A stretch of DNA of 64,000 bases from Siphonodentalium dalli (lineage: Eukaryota; Mollusca; Scaphopoda; Gadilida; Siphonodentaliidae), in contig CP136068.1 of NCBI GenBank assembly GCA_032622095.1, positions 114,748,509 to 114,812,508 on the forward strand, written 5' to 3'. Of this stretch, positions 23,240 to 34,066 are shown one piece after another (the first letter of the stretch is position 1; each line of letters opens with the position of its first letter). A model generated the notes under the pieces. The model was given only the letters and a program-made list of their open reading frames with translations. It did no database searches and had not been told where the DNA came from. Made by a program: the position numbers and the translations under genes.

Positions 23240-24060
23240 CATGATGGATATTTAATGGACGGACAAAAAAAAATCAAAACATTCCATAAAAATGAAGGAG
23301 AGTAACTCTGGAATGGAAAATACAAACAACACTGGTTACACTTCATTGAAAGCCATTGTGACATACGTGCCAAATTTCATCCAAGATCATATAACCCTTT
23401 ACCCAACAAACTGGCCAAAACCGGCCAAATAAAGCTTCAACAGCCTAAAATATCTTCGGTCTGTCTCAATAGAACCATACAAATATGGATATCATTGGAA
23501 CCGGCTCCTTGACCACATTGTGATGGTTACAGTTATGCCCTGTGCCAATGCATTCTCTTATATATGCGAGTCGACCATAGGTCGCCTCGCATATATAAGA
23601 GAATGCAATGGCCTAAAAAATATATTTTTTTAACACTTTTTACCATTTTTTCTTACATTCTTTAACAATTTTATAATTTTTAATGTGTTAAGCCAATGCA
23701 TTCTCTTATATATGCGAGGCGACCTATGGTCGACTCGCATATATAAGAGAATGCATTGGCACAGGGCCGTTCTGTTGGGTAAGGGGATCATATAACCCAT
23801 GACTGAGATACTCAGGCAGAGGGCAATAAATCAATATTTCAAGATAAACAGATGAACAACTCTAGAACGGAGAATGGGAACAACACTATTTAACACTTCA
23901 CTGAAAGATCTTATGATGAACATCCATACCAAATTTCATCCAAGACCCTATAACCCACGGCTGAGATATACTCAGGCAGAAGGACAAAATATCAACATTT
24001 TCTGAATGAGAGGCCGATCACGATCAGCAGATGTTTAACCCATCCCTTGTCGACAGTAAA
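23240..24060. repeat. Tandem-core repeat, host of MITE F2
   Basis: About 160-bp units contain CCAAATTTCATCCAAGA and TATAACCCA followed by GACTGAGATAC or similar. The unit also appears at 21690-21777, 24720-24870 and 41180-41350. The hAT-like element and the F2 MITE have both inserted in this tract. Confidence 0.6.
23395..23785. mobile_element. Twin-hairpin MITE, family F2
   Basis: The ends are CCCTTTACCCAACAAA and the inverse. The left portion has CCGGCCAAAACCGGCC. Two palindromes (23545-23612, 23693-23761) lie in opposite orientation. GATCATATAA is present on both sides (23385-23394, 23786-23795). The second copy at 32058-32432 has TTAA instead. Confidence 0.85.
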
Positions 24061-24177
24061 TTACTATGATCGGAATCATAATTTAGAGTTTTGATGTTGA
24101 ATTATAGAGTATACCGTTATGTACTATTATAGACAAATGTACATAATAAAACAAATTATTAGAATTTATAGATCAAA

Positions 24178-24257
24178 TAGGGAGACTTGCATAAGAGAAT
24201 GCACTGGCACATGATCTGTAATGCTGGACCAGCGCAGTTCCAGTCATGAAAGGGTTA
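24178..24257. mobile_element. F1 MITE remnant (right end)
   Basis: Half a palindrome, GAGAATGCACTGGCACA, then CCAGTCATGAAAGGG and TTAA. The left part is lost. Confidence 0.65.
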
Positions 24258-24474
24258 AACCATGTCAATGGATACCATGTTCCCCCAAAGGAAGCAACAA
24301 ATTTAAGAAAAGGTTGGAAAAAAAGAAAGAAAGGATTGATGAGCATGGCACTGCTGATAATTCTTCCTGAATGTTAACAACAAGAATGATATAAACCTCA
24401 TTACATAGCCGAAAATCTTCAAGAGCCTTCCTACATAGCGGCAAGGTGTTCAATCTATTTTTTTTTTTTAAGAG

Positions 24475-24725
24475 TGAATTTGTTTTCGAAAAAGGCCATA
24501 ACTCCGTAAAAAGAAAAATCGGATCAAACTCATATTCGAACTCAATCTGTATTTTGGGCTGAGAAACTCATATACAAAATTTGGTTCTGATCGGATATAA
24601 AATGTTTGAGTTATCACACAATGCGCAAAGTGTCTGCAGACAGACAGAGGGCAGACGAACGACGAGTGGTCAATCCGGACGTTGACACTATGTGTACTAT
24701 ACTATGGTATGGGTACACATAAAAA
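24475..24725 (+). repeat. Single-unit copy of the 60-839 element
   Basis: One ~149-bp unit, a short GACAGACAG tract, then GACGAGTGGTCAATCCGGAC and GGTATGGGTACACATAAAAA, the same tail order as at 775-838. Confidence 0.75.
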
Positions 24726-24899
24726 CAAAGATAAATAACTCAAGAATGGAAAACTCAAACAAAACATTCTGAATGTCCTCATAGTGGTGAACATCCATAC
24801 GAAATTTCATTGAGATGACAACCTGTGGTTGGGACATCTACTCGGATGGATGGAGGATCGGACGCATGTACATGTAATCCAGTATGCCAGCCATTTCCA

Positions 24900-26825
24900 T
24901 CGGTCATAGGGGTATAATTATTTAGTTAGACAATCTTATTTTTAGAAATTTATTACAGCTCGACTAATTGTTTAAGGGTGTAAATTTAGTCGGGCTGGTA
25001 TTAAATTTAAATTCATAAGCTTGTCTGATAAAATAATTTGAAGTTATGTTAGGGTATGAAAATGAATGTAAGTAAATGAGTCACTTCTCACATGTGGTGG
25101 GCGATATATGAACATGTATATGGACATCTGTACATGAAAATTACATCAAAATAAAAACAACATATTAACCCTTTCTATCATGATTCGCGCTGTCGTTTGC
25201 CATTTATGCAATTTGCACAAACAAAAATGACGCAAACTATTTCACCTTTGGCACAAATAATTGGCACACATGTTTTCTCTCTATCGAAACATAACTGCGA
25301 CCACATTGAATTGAATGGCCTCCCTGGTGTGACATGAATTAAATCAAGACAGTATAATGCAGTATAAAGCAGCTTATGTCAGAGCCATAAGAATGTCTTT
25401 ATCACTAATTCCAAATAAATATAAACTGCCAACTATTCAATTATTTTATTTAGTTCTGAACAGAATGGATTTGGAAGTCACGACAAGGTGAGCTGGTAAA
25501 GTCAACACAGTAATTTCATCGCGTGTAATAAACCCCCATGACATACGCCTATTCTGGTATAGACAATAGAACACACACATGAGAATCTCGCTAGCGAGAC
25601 TTATGAACGAGACTTGCCTATTTACTTCCCAGTTACTGGCATCAAATTTCTGAAATAAATTTTTGTATCACCTGTATTTTCCTAAACCATGAGATTACAG
25701 GAAAGTTACGGGAGCACGGTGTTAAAGGCCTCCAATCTGGAGACTCAATGGAGATTATACCAGTCTGTCTGGAACACCCAAATTTAAAGAGGCACATGAA
25801 ACTTACTGGACAGTGTGGACCCTGCTTTCTATACTAAATGGATTCTCCCAGTAATTTAAAAAGTGTAAATTGCAATGGTCTATTATTGATTTGGAGGGAT
25901 GTTAAGGTGATAAAAGCACAGAAGGAGCGCTATTTATTGACGGAAATTTTTAACTTATTATCTGAACATTTCCTATGGGATAACTATAGTATAGAACGGG
26001 TTATCATCAAACTAGATACAGTAGCAACTGGTTTTTGAAAATGATAACTGAACACCATTTTTCTACAATCTCTTTCCATTTCAGGAGAGAGATTCCGCTT
26101 CTAGCGATTGTACGGAGTGTAGAGTTTCTATGTGTGTATCATTGGTAACTTATGCACCAATTAGATATTTGTGAGTATCATGTGGATGGGGCTAGATGTG
26201 ATAATGTTACTTGTAATACATGTGAACAATGAAATACAAGTTTCAATAGAACAGAATGAAAGCAATACAGTTTTTGACACAAATCTGTTGTATATGCGTC
26301 AACAAATATATCAGGAACATGAGCAGCGCCATTGGCCAATCAAAAACAATGAATTAATGATGCCAGTTGATCAATCAATTAATTAGAGGTCTGAGTGTCT
26401 TGACAGCATGTCAAGTTTTGATTAAAGTTCTGAGATATAACCAAAAAGTCTGAAGAAAAATTTACTATAATGCGCTACGCTTGTAGAGTTTGTCTTCAAA
26501 CTTTTCAGTTATAACTGTATAACTTTAAACAAAACAAGAATTTTTACTTGAATAAACGAGAATCAAGCGATCTGTGACATGAGAGTTACAAACACCTGCC
26601 TGACCGCACATGCACAATCATTAGAATCTGAATCTCTCTATTATTCAACTATATATATATCCAACAATCAAATTTTGCCACACACAATCAATATCTTGAT
26701 TATGCAACAGATGCTGGTTCTTGCTTACGATTATGTCTTCACCACAAATAATCGCTATAAGAAAATGTCTACTTATTATGTGAAGTTCTATTTATACATA
26801 AATAGAGGATCTCTGATGAGTCTCA
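24900..26825. other. Intergenic, no gene identified
   Basis: Contains the 25798-26010 copy of the CCCTTTCTATA repeat and a TTAACCCTTTCTATCATGA phrase at 25167. Open frames at 25838, 26171 and 26579 have no recognisable motif. Confidence 0.4.
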
Positions 26826-27260
26826 ACCCAGTGCACTAAATTCAATTCAAGCCAAGCTTTAGTGAGGCTCGAATTGAATTTAGTGCACGAGGTTGATAAA
26901 TTTTGTATAGGATTGCAACAAATTTGAGATCCTTTTTAATACATAATCACATTTTAGCAAGGAAAAACGATCTTGAAATGGCCAGGTTTAAAACAAAAAT
27001 TAATATTGATTTCCTTACCACAACCAAATAGGAAGTAAAACACCTTCAAGAAAAATTACACTGGTAGTTCCATTTTAAATTTGTATTTTCATGTTGACAA
27101 AATTGTTCAACCATGTGTACCCTTATCACCCATGTGTATCTTACAGTCAACACTAAATAACTCAAAACAATTTAATATCATAATTATATTCTAATTAACA
27201 TAATAACATTGATCAATATCATTGTGCTAAGCTCTTACCCACTGCACGGGCCGAAAATAC
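26826..27260. repeat. Diverged copy of repeat X (see 36039)
   Basis: It starts with a hairpin AGTGCACTAAATTCAATTC (26829-26847) and its inverse (26870-26888). It then matches 36039-36300 (ATTTTAGCAAGGAAA, TTGACAAAATTGTTCAAC), and from 27218 matches 38440-38500 (GATCAATATCATTG). It is diverged relative to the other copies. Confidence 0.65.
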
Positions 27261-27468
27261 ACATGTATCTTACTACAATTTATGAGGCCGGGTTTAGGGG
27301 CTAATTATGTGATACAAAGAAATAACTTTCAGGCCCATCGGCAATGTCTCAATAGCATTCAATGCATGTCTGCTTGTTTAGTACTGGCAAGATTTAGGAC
27401 AACCTGTTTAATAACGTGAAAAAATATACATGTATATAGTATATACTGGTACACAGTATCGCTAGAGT

Positions 27469-28080
27469 GAACTGATCTGACCATAGTATCATGATGAGTT
27501 GAAGAGGTCAAGTCGATTTATCAATCAAGCCGCAGAAGGTGGCGAGTTTGAATCCAGCGATCTGACCTCTTCAACGAGGCGTGATGCGATGACCAGATCA
27601 GTTCACTGCAGTGATAATAAGTTTATTATATGACATGCTTTAAATCCAAATATAACCACATTTTAACCCTTTCATGATGGGAGCTGTGTTTGTGCATCAT
27701 TAAATATCCTGTGTCAGTGCATTCCTCATATATGCAAGTCTCTCATTGGGAGCCTCGCATGTATAAGATAATGCACAGGCTTACAAAGTCAAGTTAATAT
27801 TGTTAGACTAATGTATTCTCTTACATATACAAGGCTCCCTATGGAAGACTCGCATACATAAGAGAATGCATTGGCACAGGGTTTTCACCAAATTTCAGGA
27901 AGCTCCAGTCATGAAAGGGGTACTGGCATGAACCCATGTAATTAAAGCAGGGGTAGATTAGAGAAATGTCAATGAAGCAATAAACGGAAACAACTGCATG
28001 TGCATTCCCTCGCATAGAGGTTGTTGGCATGACATCAGATAAAACAGCATCTTTCATTGGTTCAAACTTGAACTTTCTAA
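27469..28080. repeat. Segmental duplicate Y, copy 1
   Basis: This segment and 36808-37400 are nearly the same sequence, including the nested F1 MITE at 27667-27919. The first 140 bases form a long stem with outer ends TGAACTGATCTG and CAGATCAGTTCA and inner arms GTTGAAGAGGTCA and TGACCTCTTCAAC. The 72-residue frame on the minus strand (28057-27839) is shared by both copies only because of the duplication. Confidence 0.85.
27667..27919. mobile_element. Twin-hairpin MITE, family F1
   Basis: CCCTTTCATGATGGGAGCT on the left, preceded by TTAA; TCATGAAAGGGG on the right, where TTAA has decayed to GTAC. Two palindromes lie at 27715-27780 and 27812-27878. Confidence 0.85.
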
Positions 28081-28418
28081 TAGTCTGAAAAAGATCGCTA
28101 AACTACAGTGGTATTTGGAGAAAAGCGGTAGTCATATAATAGATATGTGCGTTGTGCAAAAAAAAGTTAAGAAAATTAGTCAAATATGGCATCATTTGAA
28201 AATAACAACCAAAACTCTAAACAATATCATATAGTTTAGGCCATTAAAATGAATACCTGTGTTCTCAGGCAATTACAAATTGGATGAGGGAGCGAGGCTT
28301 TTTATTTTTATGTTATCCAAGAATTCTAAAAATTAATGGTTGTAGAGGTAAAAAATCCTACAAATTTCCAAGCAATGCAGAGGATCTATAAATTAATCAT
28401 TGTGCCTTCAACAAAAAC

Positions 28419-29504
28419 TAGCGTCCTGCGAATTGGATATTTTGATCGAATCGAATATCGAATCGAATCATATCTGTGTGTTGCATTCTTGATTAGGCAT
28501 GTTTTGTCAACGATTAGACCATTTGTGAAACGTTCTATGAACTACATGCATGAAGTCCCATCACAACTTATGTGGTGATGAACCATCGTTTGAGATACTA
28601 TTAACTTCAATTGATAATTGTCGAGAAAACAAAAGAGATTAAAACGCCCATGGATGCGACCATCACAATGATTAATATATTACCTCTAAAGTTCTAAACG
28701 GATTATCGGAACTAAAATCACGCGGAATTTCTACAGTTTGCATGTATATGCATAATTGCAAATCGGCATTCAGAAACACCTGTTGTTATAAACTTGAAGA
28801 CGCAAAACAACAGTCGCAGGGTAGCCTCTTCATGTAGTGGTTGATGCTTCTTTAACAGATGATTCCATAGATGGGTCGTTGTCCCAGATGTTTGCGATTT
28901 ATACACCATGTTGCATTCATCACACGTGTAAGTCCATGCACTGCCTGCAGCTTTATCATGTTTAAAATAAGCATGAATGACGGACGACATTTTGTCCTGT
29001 GTAAAAGAAAGCTCCGAGACTGAAAGTCAACTTCAAAACGGAACAGCGCCAGAATGCACTTTTCGACACTGGGAACACATGTTGTTTACATTCTCACCCA
29101 TATTACATAGCGCGGAATCTGAGATGGATAGACGGCGGATAAAGCTATCGATTGCTCAGTCTCATAGCTATTATAATTTACCGCGTCGTCGGTCCATTGG
29201 CAATCTGCGAGCTTTTGCTACCATTTTAAAGCTAGAATTCAGACGTGTTTAGTTGTCCTATCGTGGCTATTCTTATATTTAATAGCATGAACATCCGCAA
29301 TGCACAATAAGAATTACAATGTGCACATATACATCATTTTCTTTGATTAAACGCCGCAAAACAGCTAAGATCGACGTGTGTACTTGTCCGTAAACAGCCT
29401 ACTTTTTCATCAGAGTATATTTGAAATTTTGAGTCGGCAATTTCGACTCGAATTCGAATCGAATTTGACTTTCGAATCGAATATCGAATATTCACAGGAG
29501 CCTA
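28419..29504 (-). mobile_element. hAT-like element with 8-bp TSD
   Basis: The ends are TAGCGTCCTG and the inverse of TAGGCTCCTG. Subterminal CGAATCGAATATCGAAT motifs lie at both ends. The perfect direct repeat ACAAAAAC occurs at 28411-28418 and 29505-29512. On the minus strand it encodes the N-terminus of a BED-finger protein. The catalytic domain is absent, so it is an internally deleted copy. Confidence 0.85.
28718..28990 (-). pseudogene. BED-type zinc finger, N-terminal remnant of hAT transposase
   Basis: The 90-codon frame starts MSSVIHAYFKHDKAAG. It contains YTCDECNMVYKSQTSG and THLWNHLLKKH, the C-x2-C...H-x-n-H layout of BED fingers used by hAT transposases and ZBED proteins to bind DNA. 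The similarity stops near residue 58 (after KKHQPLHEE), probably because an intron or the internal deletion follows. No RNase H-like catalytic triad or dimerisation domain is present in the 1.1-kb element. It is a relic inside a mobile element, not a host gene, although its first exon could still be transcribed from the element's own promoter. Confidence 0.7.
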
Positions 29505-29668
29505 ACAAAAACCTATATAAATTTATAATTGTGGATAAATTAGAAAAAGAGTTTTGAATTCTTTGAAAATCCTCAATGAAAGTACAAATAAAATTTTCAG
29601 ATGAGGCCCTCTTTTGAGTGATGAGGGAAGTGCCTGAGAACACAGTAATTTCATTAATTAGGCCTTAA

Positions 29669-30174
29669 CCCTTTGATGACGGGAGCTGCGCTGGCGCAAC
29701 ATTAAAGACCCTGTGCCAATGAAGGTCGCCTTGCATATATAAGAGAATGCATTGGCCTAACAATTTTTTATCATTTTTTCTTATATTCTTTAATAATTTT
29801 TCTCATTTTTTCTCTCACATTCTTTAAAAAAAAATTATAATTTTTTTTAAATATCATTTTACATTCTATAACAATTTTTATCATTTTGTCTTATATTCTT
29901 AAACAATTTTATCATTTTTATCATTTTTTCTTTTAAATTTTATCATTTTTATCATTTTTTCTGAACAATTTGAAAATCCTTAGGTCCAACCCTTTAGAAG
30001 CTCACCGACGATAAGTGAGTAAATAAGAGAATACATTGGCCTAATAATATTTACCTTGATCTTGTAAACCAGTGCATACTCTTATATATGCGAGACTTCT
30101 CACATATATTATAAGAGAATGCACTGGCACAGGACCTATAATGCTGCACCAGCACAACTCCCGCCATGAAGGGG
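29669..30174. mobile_element. F1-type MITE with long low-complexity insert
   Basis: TTAA flanks both ends (29665-29668, 30175-30178). The left end is CCCTTTGATGACGGGAGC and the right CCGCCATGAAGGGG. The first palindrome is reduced to one arm (29730-29757). A run of TTTTTATCATTTTTTCTTAT-like units (29760-29960) separates it from the second palindrome (30065-30130). Confidence 0.8.
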
Positions 30175-30342
30175 TTAAACTATCCGTTTATACTATAGAG
30201 ATTCATGAGAAGTGTTGTCTAACATCTTTTCAGAATTACTGAATAAATGTTCAATACATCATTTATATTTATAAATGCATGTCTTAGGAAAGACATAAAG
30301 AAAAGAAACATGAAAAGAAATAAACTGAATATATTATCATCG

Positions 30343-30432
30343 TCACTTGAGGGCAGGAAAGTCTTCTTGTAGCAGAGCGTGACTTCTACAGTTGGGACAG
30401 GTGCTTTGTTCTTTAAACCACTGCTTGATACA
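30343..30432 (-). CDS. RING gene, last exon (RING C-terminal half and stop)
   Basis: After a TTTTTCCCTTGCAG acceptor the exon reads CIKQWFKEQSTCPNCRSHAL, then a tail ending FPALK and TGA at 30345-30343. It supplies the sixth, seventh and eighth zinc ligands of the RING-H2: C, then ten residues, then C-P-N-C. The W four residues after the first C is the usual E2-contact tryptophan of active RING domains, so ubiquitin transfer activity is plausible. Incoming phase 0 matches the exon at 31390-31524. Confidence 0.93.
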   Translation of the reverse strand, partial: CIKQWFKEQSTCPNCRSHALLQEDFPALK

Positions 30433-30743
30433 CTGCAAGGGAAAAAAAGATAAACTGTCAAGAAACAAGCCTGCTGTGCAGAGTAATGACACTAAATTCA
30501 CCCTCTGGGGACCTCAATCTGCAAATGACCAGTAGCATATTTTGAGGCTTAAACAAATTGTTGTCGTTTCTGGTTTATATTCCTGACAATAAATAAATGT
30601 CCGGAGTTGTTTTGCTATCAGGGTAAATTGGGTAGTTTAGATAAGAGTTGAAATTATTTTTTTTAATGAATAATGCTGGGCCAATTTTTTTGACCATTTC
30701 TGAATTTGTTAGGTCATTTTTCAGAAACTGTGGCCAGATTTAA

Positions 30744-31004
30744 CCTTTTCATGACTGGAGCTTCCTGAAATTTTGTGAAAACCCTGTGCCAATGCTTTCT
30801 CTTATATACGCGAGTCTCCCATAGGGCGCATCGCACATATAAGAGAATGCATTGGCCTAACAATATTTACCTTGACCTTCTATGCCAGTGCATACTCTTA
30901 TATATGCGAGGCTCCCTGTGGGAGACTCGCATATATATAAGAGTATGCACTGGCACAAAGTCTTTAATGGTGCACCAGCACAGTTCCCATGCATCATGAA
31001 AGGG
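30744..31004. mobile_element. Twin-hairpin MITE, family F1
   Basis: TTAA on both sides (30740-30743, 31005-31008). Palindromes at 30788-30856 and 30886-30956 in opposite orientation. Lies in the last intron of the RING gene. Confidence 0.88.
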
Positions 31005-31389
31005 TTAAAAAGCCAAATTATAGGGTTATAGAAACCAAAACTAAAATGAAAGTGTCAATGAAACTTTAGCTAAACTTGGTGATATTGTCATACATTAGTC
31101 AATGAAGTGATAAGGAATGCAAAAGTAGGATGTAGGGCATGACAAAGTATTTAGTCATACAAAGAGTCGTCAAGATGGCCAGCAGCCATGTTTTTCATTG
31201 AAAATTGTTCAAATTTGATAGCTCCCAATTAGAAGTGATCCTAACTATGCCTAAAAAAGTTCAAACAATTGTCCAATAAATGTGGGCTGCAGGGTGTGGC
31301 AATGAGACATACCGCCTAGTGTGGGTATATCTGGTGTTTTTGATAATTTTTAGATGAGAGTATTAATAGCATTTATAAGAAAATGATAC

Positions 31390-31524
31390 CTGTTCATGAA
31401 ATTTGTGTCCACAGTCAAGAGTCGTGGATGTTTTCTCACACATATCTTCGTGGCATATCACGCAGAAGTTTTCATCGCCAAAAGCCCAGGTATTATCAAG
31501 TCCGGGGGGCTGTGGAGTGGCAGT
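31390..31524 (-). CDS. RING gene exon (RING N-terminal half)
   Basis: The exon encodes 45 residues from TATPQPPGLDNTW to KFHEQ, phase 0 at both ends. It has the first five zinc ligands, CVIC, then DCGHKFH, giving C-x2-C-x13-C-x-H-x2-H. With the final exon, which supplies x2-C-x10-C-x2-C, the full C3H2C3 RING-H2 is restored. The acceptor is TTTGTATCACACAG and the donor CAG/GTATCA. The CVICHED start resembles the DZIP3 and RNF214 RINGs. Confidence 0.93.
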
Positions 31525-31691
31525 CTGTGTGATACAAATAGAAAACAAGCTGTTATTGAAGCAACTATTTGTACAAGCTTAAGTATTATTCTCATATAAT
31601 ATTGATTGATTTCATTAATTATTTATTTAGCGGTTACAATGGAATATACAAATTATATGAATACATGTAGAGATATATTGCCGGGTATGAC

Positions 31692-32013
31692 ATGGTCACA
31701 AGGACAATCTTCCTGTCGTCCCGATGGGAAGATAGTAATTTAGATAAGTATGAATAACATATGTACATATGCATGTAATATAAAGTTATTGTACAATGTT
31801 GTGTACAGTATGTGTTTTTCTTATATGAGTCCAGGCTGTGGTGAAAAGTCATATATGGCTTTTCACCACAACCTGGACGAGTACAAGAAAAATTCATAAT
31901 GTACACAACATTGTATAATGACATTTTTATTATCCATCTGTACATATGTTATTCATACTTATCTAAATTATTATCTTCGCATCGGGACGACAGGAAGATT
32001 GTCCTTGTGACAT
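31692..32013. mobile_element. Foldback MITE (~320 bp)
   Basis: The arms around CACAAGGACAATCTTCCTGT and inverse pair over almost the whole length. The centre is AGTCATATATGGCT, flanked by TGGTGAAA/TTTCACCA. The stem includes several ACATATGTA motifs. Confidence 0.85.
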
Positions 32014-32057
32014 TTTGGGAATAAAACTTTTGTATTTTGGTATTAGTCGGCACTTAA

Positions 32058-32432
32058 CCCTTTACCCAACAAACCGGCCAAAACCGGCCAAATAAAGCTT
32101 CAACAGCCTAAAATATCTTCGGTCTGTGTCAATAGAACTATACAAATATGGATATCATTGGAACCGGCTCCTTGACCACATTGTGATGGTTACAGTTATG
32201 CCCTGTGCCAATGCATTCTCTTATATATAAGAGAATGCATTGGCCTAAAAAAAATCTTTTTTTAACACTTTTTACCATTTTTTCTTATAATATTTTCTAC
32301 ATTCTTTGACAATTTGATCATTTTTAATATGTGTTAAGCCAATGCATTCTCTTATATATGCGAGGCGACCTATGGTCAACTCGCATATATAAGAGAATGC
32401 ATTGGCACAGGGCCCTTCTGTTGGGTAAAGGG
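32058..32432. mobile_element. Twin-hairpin MITE, family F2
   Basis: Ends CCCTTTACCCAACAAA and inverse; TTAA on both sides (32054-32057, 32433-32436). The first palindrome (32208-32246) is collapsed: its top section is missing, leaving a short TATATA-centred hairpin. The second (32338-32406) is complete. Confidence 0.87.
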
Positions 32433-32539
32433 TTAAAGGGATACTGTACCCAAATGTTGTTGTTGCTTTCTTTAGTCTCTGAGTTGTAGAATAAGGTAAC
32501 CATATTTCCATTAATTGAAAGTCTGTTGAGTACGAAGTA

Positions 32540-33410
32540 ATGTTATGGATGGCAGATTAGCCGGAATGCGAAAATACCAATTGTCGTTGTCAAGTAATTT
32601 TTGCACAGTTTTCAAGCAAATGTATCAAATAAATATTATATTATGTGCATACTAGTCCCATATACTCATTAAGTCATTTTATAGTCACTGGTCAGTAAGT
32701 GGCTTCAGTTTACGCCCAGTATCAACATATTTTTTTACACAATCATGTGTGCCACGCTTATCCCAATCCACTATCTGTGAATTATTTTGATTACGTCTTG
32801 TACACGGACATTCGTAATTTAATTTATGACTCCAGCCATAAATTAAATTTATATCAAATTATTAACTTTGATTTTAAGATAAACTATTAACCTGAACGTT
32901 TACAGAATACATCTTCGACTCAAATTACTTAGATTTATATATATTAACGATATTAGATCATTGTTATCACCGGCAATTTATTGAAAATGGCATACAGTAC
33001 CCCTTTAATTCTCTAAAAAAGCCTGTATTTTGATCGTCAGAAAGCATGATTTGGAACAGTAAACACGGAAGTGAAAAAAAAACTCAATGCGGGAGTGAAA
33101 CGTGTGCTAAATCCACCAATGTTGCGCGTGCATCACAATTTCACCGATTCATTTGGCAATAGAGTTAATTCGTGACATCACAGAGTCCCGATAAAAAAGT
33201 CATATTGCACACTTGGGAGTCCGATATGACATTTGGTTGTCCAATATGAATTTTTCCCGTGGTGGCTTTTGCCCAATCAGAAATAGTGTTAGTTAAGGGA
33301 TGGATAATAAACATAATGATATCCAATAACATCATTTAATTATAATCTTTCAATTCACAGTATACCGTAAAACAATTGTTGCCATAACTCTCTGTGATTC
33401 AGCCAAGCCT
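32540..33410. other. Intron sequence, nothing identified
   Basis: Intronic DNA of the RING gene. No exon or known repeat was recognised. A CpG-containing stretch at 33060-33260 has no clear motif. Confidence 0.35.
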
Positions 33411-33770
33411 GAGTATAGTGTGACTGTCATCACCAAATTCACCCTCTGGGGACCTCATTTTGCATGAACTCATAGAATCAGATTGAAGTTCCCAAATGGT
33501 GAATATTGCGATGTCCACCCATTGGGAACCTTGGTTACGCAATGTGTCGTCTGCCAATTTGGGGATATAGAGAACTAAACTAAAAAAGAAATATAATCTA
33601 TGTGAAGAAGTTTCTATAGAAATTTGATAATAAAGAAACTTTCCAGAGAAGATGAGTCCTAAGCAGAATGAGGTCCCCAGAGGGTGAATTTAGTGATGCT
33701 AGCCTGTTATGCGGGGTGGCGTCACTAAATTCACCCTCTGGGGACCTCATTCTGCAAATGACAGGCCCCT
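33411..33770. repeat. Hairpin repeat with TTCACCCTCTGGGGACCTC ends
   Basis: TTCACCCTCTGGGGACCTCA at 33439-33458 pairs with its inverse near 33679, and a third direct copy follows at 33732. Other copies are at 49930-50290, 52500-52865, and a single arm at 30497-30520. Arms contain CAGAATGAGGTCCCCAGAGG. Confidence 0.75.
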
Positions 33771-33835
33771 TATTATCAGGCCTGGCATTAGTTCATTGAC
33801 CAAATTTAAGCTGGTTTAGTGACATTATATATTGA

Positions 33836-33950
33836 ATGAGAGAGAGAGCTTTCTGATGAATGGCAACAAGCCACATTTCCGACTAAATCCTGAAAAGTTA
33901 CCCATAATTCTGCTGTGGTTAAGGAGTCGATTATTTAGGGTATTACTGTA
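33836..33950. mobile_element. TACAGTAATGCCC MITE, right half
   Basis: Begins AGAGCTTTCTGATGAATGGC and ends TATTACTGTA, as in the right half of the copy at 44650-44866. Confidence 0.75.
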
Positions 33951-34066
33951 TGTCCCCCAAAAATCACACTCGCTTATGATTATCAAAACTTTTGGCCTGA
34001 GTAACGAGAAATTGACTTTGTGTGGCTTTATGATTGTGCTGAATGAAATTTATTTGAGATGATTAA

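Larger units (their letters stand above)
28236..29668. mobile_element. Outer TIR element carrying a nested hAT-like element
   Basis: The left end has AATACCTGTGTTCTCAGGCA (28250-28272) and the right end its inverse TGCCTGAGAACACAGTAATT (29631-29650). The right terminus runs directly into the TTAA of an F1 MITE. The interior is split by the element at 28419-29504. Confidence 0.65.
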
